Made by a program: the position numbers and the translations under genes. This document shows, in pieces, positions 17,175-24,858 of a DNA stretch of 64,000 nucleotides (positions are counted from its first letter, which is position 1; each line of letters opens with the position of its first letter). The notes under the pieces are model-generated. The model was not told the DNA's origin. It made no database searches and saw nothing but the letters and a program-made list of their open reading frames with translations. Origin of the DNA: CAVYXZ01 sp965223835 (GTDB taxonomy: Bacteria; Chloroflexota; Anaerolineae; Aggregatilineales; Phototrophicaceae); NCBI GenBank assembly GCA_965223835.1, contig CBDCXQ010000001.1, positions 4,774,001 through 4,838,000 of the forward strand, written 5' to 3'.

Positions 17175-17978
17175 ATGGCGAAGAAAAAGCGTAAGCTGGA
17201 TCGTGAGTTCTATGAAGCTGAGCTGCAACGCCTGCAATTTGAACTGGTCAAATTACAATACTGGATCAGACATCAGGGGTTGCGCGTCATCCTCATTTTT
17301 GAAGGCCGGGATGCAGCCGGCAAAGGCGGCGTCATCAAACGTATTACTGAACCGCTGGATGCCCGGGGCTACCGGGTGGTTGCGCTCCCCAAACCGTCCG
17401 AAATCGAACAAACACAATGGTACTTTCAGCGTTATGTGCGCCATTTCCCGTCTGCCGGCGAAATATTGATCTTTGATCGCAGCTGGTATAACCGGGCGGG
17501 CGTTGAGCGCGTGATGGATTATTGTACTGATGAGGAATACTGGGAATTCTTGCGTTCCTGCCCGGACTTTGAGCGTATGCTCGTGCGTTCCGGGATTATC
17601 CTCATCAAGTATTATCTCTCAGTGAGCAATAAGGAGCAGGAAAAACGCTTCCAGTCGCGCGCTAAAGACCCCACTCGCCGCTGGAAACTCAGCCCCGTCG
17701 ACCTGGAAACTCGCCAGCGCTGGGTCGAGTACTCCAAAGTCAAAGACATCATGCTGGAACACACCGATATTCCCGAAGCTCGCTGGTATCAGATTAATGC
17801 CGATGACAAACGCCGGGCGCGGTTGAACTGCATTCGCCATCTGCTGGATCATATCGCTTATGAAGACGTGACACCGGGCGCGATTGATCTGCCGCCCCGA
17901 CCACCCAGAGATAAACATTACGTCCGACCGCCGCTGGATAAGCACATCATCCTGCCCGATTTGTATGCTGAGAACTGA
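17175..17978 (+). CDS. ppk2: Polyphosphate kinase 2 (PPK2)
   Basis: The protein is 267 aa, the usual size for a single-domain PPK2. Walker A is FEGRDAAGKGG, the lid and Walker B region reads LIFDRSWYNRAGVE, and RVVALPKPSEIEQTQWYFQRY and KDPTRRWKLSPVD match the family. PPK2 enzymes move phosphate between polyphosphate and nucleoside mono- or diphosphates in the cytosol. A strong AAAGGAGG precedes the ATG. The gene stands alone, 66 bp after the DUF2568 gene. Nucleotide preference cannot be decided here. Confidence 0.95.
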   Translation: MAKKKRKLDREFYEAELQRLQFELVKLQYWIRHQGLRVILIFEGRDAAGKGGVIKRITEPLDARGYRVVALPKPSEIEQTQWYFQRYVRHFPSAGEILIFDRSWYNRAGVERVMDYCTDEEYWEFLRSCPDFERMLVRSGIILIKYYLSVSNKEQEKRFQSRAKDPTRRWKLSPVDLETRQRWVEYSKVKDIMLEHTDIPEARWYQINADDKRRARLNCIRHLLDHIAYEDVTPGAIDLPPRPPRDKHYVRPPLDKHIILPDLYAEN

Positions 17979-18111
17979 TGACCGACGCATTCACGGTCTG
18001 TTATCTACCATTAATCGAGTTTACACATTGTTTACACCGGGGCAATGAATAGGATACACCTGCGCCGCATGATAGGGTCATCGTAACGAGTACACAAGGA
18101 ACCCTATCAAC

Positions 18112-18621
18112 ATGAAGATCAAACAAACCGTTATCGCGCTCACACTGGCCTCAGCCCTGGCAATCGGCGCTGGTGCCGCCCTGGCGCAAGATGACACGAC
18201 TCCGCCCACGACTGAAGAAACCCGGCCTGGTTTCCGCGGACCCCGTGGTGGATTTGGCGACGGTCATGGCCCTCGTGGACACTTCCGGGGTGGACCCCGC
18301 GGTGGATTTGGTGGCGGGGTTGCTGCCGAATTGATTCAGGAATACACCGGGCTAGAACGGGACGAAATCCGTGAAGCGCACCAGAATGGTCAGACCCTGG
18401 CGGACATGATCGAAGCCAACGGCCAGAGCGTAGATGATTTCATCGCCGCTGCGATGGCTGCCGCCAGTGAACGGATTGACGAAGCAGTCGCCAACGACCG
18501 CATGACTGAAACCGTCGCCGCCGAGATGAAAACCAGACTTGAAGAACGGCTGACCGCGCTGGTCAATGGTGAGCGCCCCAACCGGATGCCGCCCGTACCC
18601 GCCGAGGACGCCGACGCCTAA
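18112..18621 (+). CDS. Secreted Gly/Arg-rich small protein (DUF2680-like)
   Basis: The protein is 169 aa with a Sec signal peptide (KIKQTVIALTLASALAIGAG, cleavage near ALA-QD). Residues about 38-65 are a low-complexity Gly/Arg/Phe segment (GFRGPRGGFGDGHGPRG). The C-terminal half is helical, and the pattern ELIQEYTGLERDEI and GQTLADMIEANGQ resembles DUF2680/YckD-type secreted proteins. It is monocistronic with its own terminator. Function unknown; the Arg-rich tract could bind a polyanion such as polyphosphate, made by the PPK2 encoded upstream, but that is speculation. Confidence 0.8.
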   Translation: MKIKQTVIALTLASALAIGAGAALAQDDTTPPTTEETRPGFRGPRGGFGDGHGPRGHFRGGPRGGFGGGVAAELIQEYTGLERDEIREAHQNGQTLADMIEANGQSVDDFIAAAMAAASERIDEAVANDRMTETVAAEMKTRLEERLTALVNGERPNRMPPVPAEDADA

Positions 18622-18653
18622 CGAGCAAATTCCCTGATTTCCCCCATGTGTAA

Positions 18654-18679
18654 GGTCGGTTGCCCCCAACCGGCCTTTT
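18654..18679 (+). terminator. Rho-independent terminator
   Basis: GGTCGGTTG pairs with CAACCGGCC (one T-G wobble) around CCCC and is followed by TTTT, 32 bp after the secreted-protein stop. Confidence 0.75.
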
Positions 18680-18701
18680 CTCGTGCAGCCGATACAAACG
18701 T

Positions 18702-18727
18702 CAACGCAAAGTCGCCAAGACGCAAAG
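18702..18727 (-). repeat. Dispersed 26-bp CTTTGCG-type repeat, copy 1
   Basis: Read on the minus strand it has CTTTGCG blocks spaced like those of the copy at 49953-49978 (CTTTGCGxCTxxGCGxCTTTGCGTTG). Both copies lie in intergenic DNA. Confidence 0.6.
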
Positions 18728-18770
18728 AATTGAAAAGTATCAATTTTTGTACCCGCAGTGTTTCGACGGA

Positions 18771-19865
18771 TCAATCATTATGGTAGTTTGCGACTGTAGC
18801 TTTGAGCTTATCGGCAAACTTATAGATGTCATCAAGGCTATCTAATGGAACACGATTCTCATTCTTGTCCTCATCGAAAAGCCCGATATATTTTTGACTA
18901 CGATTAAAATGCAAGCGGCAAATCGGCTTTCGATTATTGTCATCAAGTAAAATGCCACAATATGACAGCGTGTCTCTGTGATGTATACGTTGTGTATCAA
19001 CGACTTCACGGAGTATGGACTTTACAACCAAAAAGCCTTCTTTCTCTTCATCGGTAAAGTCAGTTGTACGTTTAGCTTCATCATCATCTGGAATTGAAGA
19101 TTCTCCTTCCATCTCAGGAACGACTTCTGGTTCCGATGTATCAGTCATGCTGATACCCCGAACTTTCTGAATAACATTGTCAAATTGATCACTAACAAAC
19201 TGCTGAAAAGCATTTTTCGTAATGCCTGTAAATTCTTCAATCACAGTTTGACGCAATTGTCCTGAGTAAACTTTAGAAGCAAAATGTCGAACAAACTCAG
19301 GTGAGGGCGACTTAAATTCTAATGCAAAAAGATTGACGATTTCACGCCTATATTTCAGTTCATTAGCAGTCGAAAGAATGTCCTCAACATCAAACGATGA
19401 CTTTGTAAACTTCTTGAGTTCATCTTCCAATTTTTCATCAAAGTTGAGCAAATCAATGATTAAGAATGGTTTTTCATCCATCCTGTTTGGTTTGTCCAGA
19501 TCAGAATAAAATTGATAAACAACACCATTCGTTAAGATAGCAAAACGAACTTCAGTAACTGTAAAATATCGAAAAAGTTGCGAGGCATGAACAACAGCTA
19601 AATCTGCCTTACACCCTTTACATTCAAACAGCATTATTGGTTTACCGTCTTGCATGATGGCGTAATCTACTTTCTCTCCCTTCTTTGTTCCGAGATCAGC
19701 AGTGAACTCTGGTACAACTTCAGTTGGATCAAATACGTTGTATCCTAAAGCATTGATAAAGGGCATTATCATTGCTGTTTTAGTGGCTTCTTCAGTTTCT
19801 ATTTTCTCCAAATCCAAATCGCGGATACGTGCAGAAAGTTCCTTGATCCGATCTATAAAATCCAT
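18771..19865 (-). CDS. HSDR_N-like restriction endonuclease (COG4748 type)
   Basis: The protein is 364 aa. The N-terminal half has the PD-(D/E)xK nuclease layout of the HsdR N-terminal domain: helices MIMPFINALGYNVFDP, then the catalytic stretch KVDYAIMQDGKPIMLFECKG (Asp, then Glu-x-Lys). The C-terminal domain (SYCGILLDDNNRKPICRLHF) matches the extension found in stand-alone proteins of this group. No helicase part, methylase or specificity subunit is adjacent. The gene is visibly AT-richer than its neighbours, suggesting recent acquisition. Such orphan proteins are widespread; a defence role is plausible but unproven. Confidence 0.85.
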   Translation of the reverse strand: MDFIDRIKELSARIRDLDLEKIETEEATKTAMIMPFINALGYNVFDPTEVVPEFTADLGTKKGEKVDYAIMQDGKPIMLFECKGCKADLAVVHASQLFRYFTVTEVRFAILTNGVVYQFYSDLDKPNRMDEKPFLIIDLLNFDEKLEDELKKFTKSSFDVEDILSTANELKYRREIVNLFALEFKSPSPEFVRHFASKVYSGQLRQTVIEEFTGITKNAFQQFVSDQFDNVIQKVRGISMTDTSEPEVVPEMEGESSIPDDDEAKRTTDFTDEEKEGFLVVKSILREVVDTQRIHHRDTLSYCGILLDDNNRKPICRLHFNRSQKYIGLFDEDKNENRVPLDSLDDIYKFADKLKATVANYHND

Positions 19866-20025
19866 GTTTTGATCTCCTTTAAGTATTAATTAATGATAAC
19901 ATTGTATGTCAACTTTTAAATTTAGATAATCTCTTTAAACTAAAAACGGAACATATAAAGATTTTCTAACCGGCCAACTATAAAAGCTGACCGGCTGAAA
20001 CGCTAACCAGCTACGCAGCTATCCC

Positions 20026-20832
20026 CTACGTTTGGACCCCAACCCGGCGCAGGCTGTTGAGCGCGGCGGTCAGTTGAGCGGGCGCGATGGCGAAAGTATT
20101 CCGGTCTGGCTCTTTGTACAACCAGGCGGCCCAACGCAAACACAACATCTCGACTTCTAACGCGGGTTGGTAAATGTCAATCGGCGTCGTTTGCACGTGC
20201 GCCGCTGCGGTGGTGCCGTTCACGCCGCGCAGTACGGTGAGTACATTGGTGTTGGTGTCGACCGCCAGCACCCGCAGATATTCGTCCTCAATCCGCAGCA
20301 GCTGACCAACCTGAAACCGCGGTGTCTGCTGATGACTATCCACACCATCGGCATCGCTCACAGTAAGCGTGGTAGCGCTGCTGCTCAGCGGATTATCCTG
20401 CAAGCTATCGCCACTGCTGCGCCAGGCCCGTGACCAGCGATCATGCCAGCCCCAGACACCGGTGATGCTGACAGCCCGCAATGGCGATTCATCCCAAACG
20501 AACACCTGATTACCGGTCAAGCGCAGGACACTGATCGGTCCATCCAGTGTCGATTCGGGCAGCGTAATCACATCCGCCGTATCCATGCTGCTGCCATCGC
20601 CGTTGGTCAGGGTATCAAGTTGCAACAGGTCATCCCGGAGCAACAATTCATCAGCGTGGGTAAAGTCGTGTTCAATCGTCGCCAGCCGGGGGGTAAAGCG
20701 CCGCCCCGCCGCCTGTTCAATCTGCGCTGAAGCCGCCTGTAGCGCGACCAGCAGTCGGTCATCTTCGCTGGTGTCGCTGGCGCTCAGTCCCAGCCGTTGC
20801 CGCAATTGATATAACGTTGCCAGTGTGTACAT
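20026..20832 (-). CDS. Phage head-tail connector-like protein (gp6-type)
   Basis: The protein is 268 aa from ATG 20832, which has AGGAGG seven bases upstream. The N-terminus, LYQLRQRLGLSASDTSEDD followed by LQAASAQIEQAAGRRF, has the Asp-x-x-Leu ... Ile-x-x-x-x-x-Arg pattern of gp6-like connectors in HK97-type phages. The C-terminus (LEVEMLCLRWAAWLYKEPDR) has the terminal helix seen in that family. The middle is an insertion of beta-rich sequence (LRIEDEYLRVLAVDTNT). It sits alone between the nuclease gene and a divergent operon, with no phage gene adjacent. Confidence 0.7.
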   Translation of the reverse strand: MYTLATLYQLRQRLGLSASDTSEDDRLLVALQAASAQIEQAAGRRFTPRLATIEHDFTHADELLLRDDLLQLDTLTNGDGSSMDTADVITLPESTLDGPISVLRLTGNQVFVWDESPLRAVSITGVWGWHDRWSRAWRSSGDSLQDNPLSSSATTLTVSDADGVDSHQQTPRFQVGQLLRIEDEYLRVLAVDTNTNVLTVLRGVNGTTAAAHVQTTPIDIYQPALEVEMLCLRWAAWLYKEPDRNTFAIAPAQLTAALNSLRRVGVQT

Positions 20833-20955
20833 GAAATCCTCCTGATGCATCCAAAATATGTGAACCGGACGTACTGATTGATACACGGGAAATGCAACAT
20901 AAAATCCCGTCCGGCACCCTTCTTAACAGCCTGAATCGGTGCCGGAATCCCCTGA

Positions 20956-20986
20956 CCCCGCTGTCTTTCCCCCGCAGCGGGGTTTT
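20956..20986 (+). other. Unassigned strong hairpin with short T run
   Basis: CCCCGCTG and CAGCGGGG form an 8-bp perfect GC stem followed by TTTT on the plus strand, only 16 bp before the start of the gene at 21003. No plus-strand gene ends upstream, so it is not an ordinary terminator. It may be a leader hairpin of the 21003 operon or a relic. Confidence 0.5.
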
Positions 20987-21002
20987 GCTATAAAATGAAC
21001 TT

Positions 21003-21338
21003 ATGGATGAAACGAAAATTGCGGCAACACTCGGTCTCCCGCCGGAAACCGACCTGCAACTCACGGGCCTCGATATGGAGTTATGGGGTCAGACGTTGCG
21101 CTTTACCGGTATTGCTGGTGAAATCGCGTTCCAATTGCTACTCATGGACTGCCGCGAAATCCGCTGGCAGTTGTATGCCCACCTGCAGATCGCGGAACGG
21201 CCTGCCTTCCCGCCGACCATGATTGCCGACCTCAGCCTGGGCAAAGATCAACATCGCCAACCGCTACAACTGCTTACCGATTACTTCGGCCTGACCGTTC
21301 GCTACGGCACGCTGCAAATCAAAAAGCTAACTGAATAA
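21003..21338 (+). CDS. Hypothetical protein, coupled to a DinB/SCP2-like gene
   Basis: The protein is 111 aa and I do not recognise the family. It is an alpha/beta protein with no signal peptide or membrane helix (LDMELWGQTLRFTGIAGEIAFQLLL in the middle). No good ribosome site precedes the ATG, suggesting a leaderless or structured start. Its TAA overlaps the ATG of the next gene (TAATG), so the two are translationally coupled. Function unknown. Confidence 0.6.
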   Translation: MDETKIAATLGLPPETDLQLTGLDMELWGQTLRFTGIAGEIAFQLLLMDCREIRWQLYAHLQIAERPAFPPTMIADLSLGKDQHRQPLQLLTDYFGLTVRYGTLQIKKLTE

Positions 21339-22183
21339 TGCGGGCTGAACTGCTCACCCACTATGTCGAATTCCAGCGTTTGTTAACGGCTTATTTGGAG
21401 CGCATCCCCGCTGATGCCTGGGGTAATCGCACGGAATCGCGTCCGCAGGGGTGGACGCTGCACCAAACGCTGGCGCATCTCGTCACAGCGGGGGAAGGCT
21501 TCCAGCAGATGGTCAATCTTCGGCTGACCGAAGCAACAGTCCGAATCCCCGGTCTGGAAAAGCGCAGCGACTTACCCGAATGGAATCGTCAGCAGATCGC
21601 CAGCGCCGTGCAGGTTACGCCGGCTGAATTGGTCACGCGCCTGCTATCTGTTTTCGCCACGACGCAAGCACAAATTGCTGAACTTGCTGAAAGTGACTTT
21701 GACCTCGTAATCCCGATGCCGATGTACAATCGTCCCGGGACGGTGGCGGAGGTGTTTGGCTGGCAGTGCTGTCATGTAGGCATCGTCCACGCCGCGCAAC
21801 TGGCGAATGGCGCGAACCTTAACCCACTCTGGCAACAATACGAGCCGGATTTCTTTCGCTGGATCATTATGCAATTCATCAATCAGGCGGCGCATAGCTA
21901 CTGGCCGGAACGTGGCGGCGAACTCGCTGCGAAGATCAATCTCATCATCGGCGGTGCTCATAGCGGGCGGTGGCATATGTCGCTGAACTCAACCGGCGGC
22001 ACTGCAGCAGTGGAACTAGCCCCCAATGCCAGGGTGACACTGCGTTTTCGCAATGCCCACACGTTCAGCCAGATTTTCACACGACAGGTCAGCCCCATCC
22101 GCGCCATCTTCACCGGCCAGGCCTTCGCTACCGGCGATTTACCGTTGGCGCTACGGCTCGGTCATCTGCTAAACCCAACGTAG
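21338..22183 (+). CDS. DinB/maleylpyruvate-isomerase-like plus SCP2-like protein
   Basis: The protein is 281 aa. The N-terminal about 150 residues form a DinB-like helical bundle (WTLHQTLAHLVTAGEGFQQM, and FGWQCCHVGIVHAAQL), the fold shared by mycothiol-dependent maleylpyruvate isomerases and DinB. The C-terminal part (AAKINLIIGGAHSGRWHMSL to FSQIFTRQVSPIRAIFTGQ) resembles an SCP2-type sterol-carrier fold. DinB metal ligands are only partly evident (two His in the N-terminal half). It is coupled to the upstream 111-aa gene. Probably a cytosolic metal-dependent thiol transferase or a small-molecule binder. Confidence 0.7.
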   Translation: MRAELLTHYVEFQRLLTAYLERIPADAWGNRTESRPQGWTLHQTLAHLVTAGEGFQQMVNLRLTEATVRIPGLEKRSDLPEWNRQQIASAVQVTPAELVTRLLSVFATTQAQIAELAESDFDLVIPMPMYNRPGTVAEVFGWQCCHVGIVHAAQLANGANLNPLWQQYEPDFFRWIIMQFINQAAHSYWPERGGELAAKINLIIGGAHSGRWHMSLNSTGGTAAVELAPNARVTLRFRNAHTFSQIFTRQVSPIRAIFTGQAFATGDLPLALRLGHLLNPT

Positions 22184-22472
22184 ACAACAAGAAACCCGGA
22201 ACCAAAGCGTCGTTCTATTGGTTCAGGTCTTGTTTGGACGTGCAAAACCGACAAGCCATATCAAGTGGTTGTTGATTTGCACGGTAGACAGGTAGAAGCC
22301 TGTCCCATAGGTGTCACGATTTGCTGAAGGGATGCCCTTTTGTGCATCCGCTGGCGAATCAACCATTACCCGATTATTTTGTTAATCGGCATCAGCCCTC
22401 GACGATTTTCCCCAATTTTGAACAACTCCCATCAAGCCGCCGTAATAGGGGGTGTACGAGGGAGTGCAAGCG

Positions 22473-23150
22473 ATGGAAGCAGTGCTGGATTTCGTTGAGG
22501 AAATCATGCCAGAGACAACCGAAGATCATCTGGAATGGCTGATGCACCAGGGCGAGGATCAACTGCTCCAACTGGCTCAGATCGGCGATGAAGAAGCCTT
22601 CGGTGTCATCATGTTCAAGATGGAAGACCCGCTGCGACGCTTTGTGCGGCGCTTGATCGGCAACCGCGATGCCGAAGACGATATTGTCCAGGATGTATTC
22701 GTCGCCCTCTATCGCAAACTCGATTCGGTCGATAGTGAACGCGGCCTCAAGCCCTATCTGTACCGCATGGCCCGCAACCGCGCTTACGACGAACTGCGCC
22801 GCCAGGGCCGCTATCAGGTCTATTCGCTGGATGCCGAACCAACCGAAGCCTATGCGTCGCTGGAGACTCTGCCTGCTGATAGCGAAACGCCGGAAGAAGT
22901 CGCGCATTGGCTGATGATCCAACTGGAAGTACGCGAAGCGATGGAGCGCTTGCCAGAGAATCAACGTCAGGCCCTGATCCTGTTCGCGGAAGAAGGGCTA
23001 TCTTATGGCGAAATCGCCGACATTATGAAAACCAGTATTGGCACCATTAAATCGCGTTTATTTCATGCGAAAAAGAACTTGCGCGGACTGGTCCGACCCG
23101 AAATTTTAGCAGCACTCACAACCGAAACAGGAGATAATCATGATGCTTGA
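22473..23150 (+). CDS. ECF-type RNA polymerase sigma factor
   Basis: The protein is 225 aa from ATG 22473, which has GAGGGAG at the right distance; a GTG at 22452 is in frame but lacks one. Region 2 is clear (FRRLIGNRDAEDDIVQDVF, then LKPYLYRMARNRAYDELRR), and region 4 reads LPENQRQALILFAEEGLSYGEIA with the HTH helix SIGTIKSRLFHAKKNL. It directs RNA polymerase to a small regulon. No anti-sigma gene with a zinc-finger or membrane helix follows; instead two short paralogous proteins and a pentapeptide-repeat protein do, and they are candidate regulators or targets. Confidence 0.93.
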   Translation: MEAVLDFVEEIMPETTEDHLEWLMHQGEDQLLQLAQIGDEEAFGVIMFKMEDPLRRFVRRLIGNRDAEDDIVQDVFVALYRKLDSVDSERGLKPYLYRMARNRAYDELRRQGRYQVYSLDAEPTEAYASLETLPADSETPEEVAHWLMIQLEVREAMERLPENQRQALILFAEEGLSYGEIADIMKTSIGTIKSRLFHAKKNLRGLVRPEILAALTTETGDNHDA

Positions 23151-23352
23151 CCACCGGGAATACATGCGGGAATATGAACGACGGGCGCAACAAATTGTGC
23201 GCGATCACGAACGGCTTAAACTATGGAGCTATCCACGCCAACCATCACGCTGGCGGCAGATCATTGCTGGGATCGGCAATATGCTTGTGATGATTGGCAC
23301 TCGTTTGCAAACCACCGATCAATACCAACACACTCGACAGCGCCTGGCATAA
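23140..23352 (+). CDS. Small protein downstream of the sigma factor, twin A
   Basis: The protein is 70 aa and overlaps the sigma factor by 11 bp, with GGAGA upstream. The N-terminal half is charged and helical (YERRAQQIVRDHERLKLW). The C-terminal half shares a motif with the next small protein: I-A-x-x-G-x-x-L-V-x-I-x-T-R-L-Q-T-x-D-x-x-x-x-x-R. The pattern suggests an amphipathic helix, possibly a membrane-associated or protein-binding segment. Because of its coupled position it is a candidate anti-sigma or sigma-modulating peptide; that is inference only. Confidence 0.75.
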   Translation: MMLDHREYMREYERRAQQIVRDHERLKLWSYPRQPSRWRQIIAGIGNMLVMIGTRLQTTDQYQHTRQRLA

Positions 23353-23364
23353 GGAGATTTGACC

Positions 23365-23580
23365 TTGTTTGAACGCTATGACGTGATTGGGCAGTACGTT
23401 TTTAAGTCACGCATCGAACAATCGATACGTAAAGCAGTCAATCAGCGAGTCTGGGGACAAGTGACACCACCATCGCTCATGCGACAGACTATCGCCCATG
23501 CGGGCACGGCACTCGTCAACATTAGCACTCGGCTGCAAACAGTCGATAATCAACGATCCATGCGCCACCAGCGAATCTAA
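23365..23580 (+). CDS. Small protein downstream of the sigma factor, twin B
   Basis: The protein is 71 aa from TTG 23365, chosen because AAGGAGA ends 7 nt before it; the TTG at 23359 is too close. It is a paralogue of the preceding protein: both end with IAxxGxxLVxIxTRLQTxD and an Arg-rich tail (RSMRHQRI here). It starts 12 bp after twin A. The tandem pair looks like an ancient duplication. Function unknown. Confidence 0.7.
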   Translation: MFERYDVIGQYVFKSRIEQSIRKAVNQRVWGQVTPPSLMRQTIAHAGTALVNISTRLQTVDNQRSMRHQRI

Positions 23581-23613
23581 GCAATCCCAACCATTAACTT
23601 GAGAGGATTTACG

Positions 23614-24822
23614 ATGGACGAACACACACAAGAACAATTGGAAAAGCTGCTGAGTGCGCTCAAAGCGCTGCGCGACTCGCTGAATCAGGCCCTGCAACCG
23701 CCGGGCAATTATGAGGGCATCGGCGCAATGGCGGTACGTAGTTACACCAGCCTGCACGCTAAAGCAGTGGAGCTACTCCCCGATGATTATTACATCAGCG
23801 AAGCATTGACGCTCGAAATCGCGGACGACACCACTGAAAAGCAAGCGGTGACACAGATTAACCTGGCCGCCAATCAACTGTATCGCTATATCGAAAGTCA
23901 GGTAAAAGCGGCTCGCTCCCAATCAGTGGGTGTCAATATTGACGCCGATGTGGAAGAGATCAAGGAATTTGGCCGCACGCTGCGCGACCGTATTCTCTTC
24001 CAGACCAAAGATACCATCCGGCGGGCAATGGCTGACATTGATATGAACATTGACCTGGACCTGGACCCGCGTGTTCAACGTAAACAGAAGGTCGACATCA
24101 CCTCAGATGATGACGACATTGACCTGACCAGCGCCGACTTGAGCGGGCGCAACCTCAGCAATGAGAATCTGGCGGACCGCGACCTGACCCGGGTGAACCT
24201 GAGCGGGGCCAACCTGCAAAACGCCAACCTGGGTGATGCCGTATTGATCGAAGCCAACCTGAGCGGGGCCAATTTGCGCGACGCCAACCTCCAGGATGCC
24301 GATCTAACCGGCGCCAATCTGAGCGGGGCCAATCTACATGCAGCCAGCTTGAGCGATGTGCGCCTGGTCGATTGTAACCTGACCGGGGCTGACATGAGTG
24401 AAGCGCACATGGCTGATGCCGACCTGGCAAACGCCAACGCCAGCGGGGCCAATTTCAATGATGCCAACCTGAGCGATGCCCACCTGACCAACGTCAACCT
24501 GACCGGTGCAAATTTCCATGCAGCAATCCTGCGGGATGCTGATCTAGCCAATGCCGATTTGAGTGGGGCCAATCTGCACGAGGCCAACTTGCGCGAAGCC
24601 AACCTGAGCAACGCCCGGTTGATTAACGCCAACCTGCATGAAGCCAATTTCCGCGAGGCCGATCTCTCCGGCGCGATCCTGCCTGATGGCAGTCGCTACC
24701 AGGATGGGGAAGATCTGGTTCGTTTCGGTGCCAGCACCCGCAAGGGGTTCACCGGTTGGATGCCCGAACCCCCGGAGCCACCAAAGCCACCCGAACCACC
24801 AGAGCCACCAACCTTCGGCTAA
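23614..24822 (+). CDS. Pentapeptide-repeat protein with helical N-domain and proline-rich tail
   Basis: The protein is 402 aa from ATG 23614 (GAGAGG 7 nt upstream). Residues 1-170 are helical and acidic without a recognised domain. About residues 172-354 are some 36 tandem pentapeptides of the A-[ND]-L-x-x type (LSGANLRDANLQDADL), which should form a right-handed quadrilateral beta-helix of about nine coils. The C-terminus is proline-rich (PPEPPKPPEPPEPP). There is no signal peptide. The DNA itself is repetitive with runs like GAGCGGGGCCAA. It closes the sigma-factor operon and has its own terminator. Some pentapeptide proteins mimic DNA or bind gyrase, but most have no assigned role. Confidence 0.9.
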   Translation: MDEHTQEQLEKLLSALKALRDSLNQALQPPGNYEGIGAMAVRSYTSLHAKAVELLPDDYYISEALTLEIADDTTEKQAVTQINLAANQLYRYIESQVKAARSQSVGVNIDADVEEIKEFGRTLRDRILFQTKDTIRRAMADIDMNIDLDLDPRVQRKQKVDITSDDDDIDLTSADLSGRNLSNENLADRDLTRVNLSGANLQNANLGDAVLIEANLSGANLRDANLQDADLTGANLSGANLHAASLSDVRLVDCNLTGADMSEAHMADADLANANASGANFNDANLSDAHLTNVNLTGANFHAAILRDADLANADLSGANLHEANLREANLSNARLINANLHEANFREADLSGAILPDGSRYQDGEDLVRFGASTRKGFTGWMPEPPEPPKPPEPPEPPTFG

Positions 24823-24830
24823 GCACAGAG

Positions 24831-24856
24831 AGAGCGCTCATACGGGCGCTCTTTTT
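24831..24856 (+). terminator. Rho-independent terminator of the sigma/pentapeptide operon
   Basis: AGAGCGC and GCGCTCT form a 7-bp stem with an 8-nt loop, followed by TTTT. It lies 9 bp after the pentapeptide stop and ends 3 bp before the convergent serine-hydrolase stop. Confidence 0.8.
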
Positions 24857-24858
24857 GA

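Noticed and set aside
24075..24647. Long minus-strand ORF of 190 codons opposite the pentapeptide gene
   Set aside because: It is the antisense of a five-residue repeat, which keeps frames open; composition is low-complexity and it has no ribosome site.
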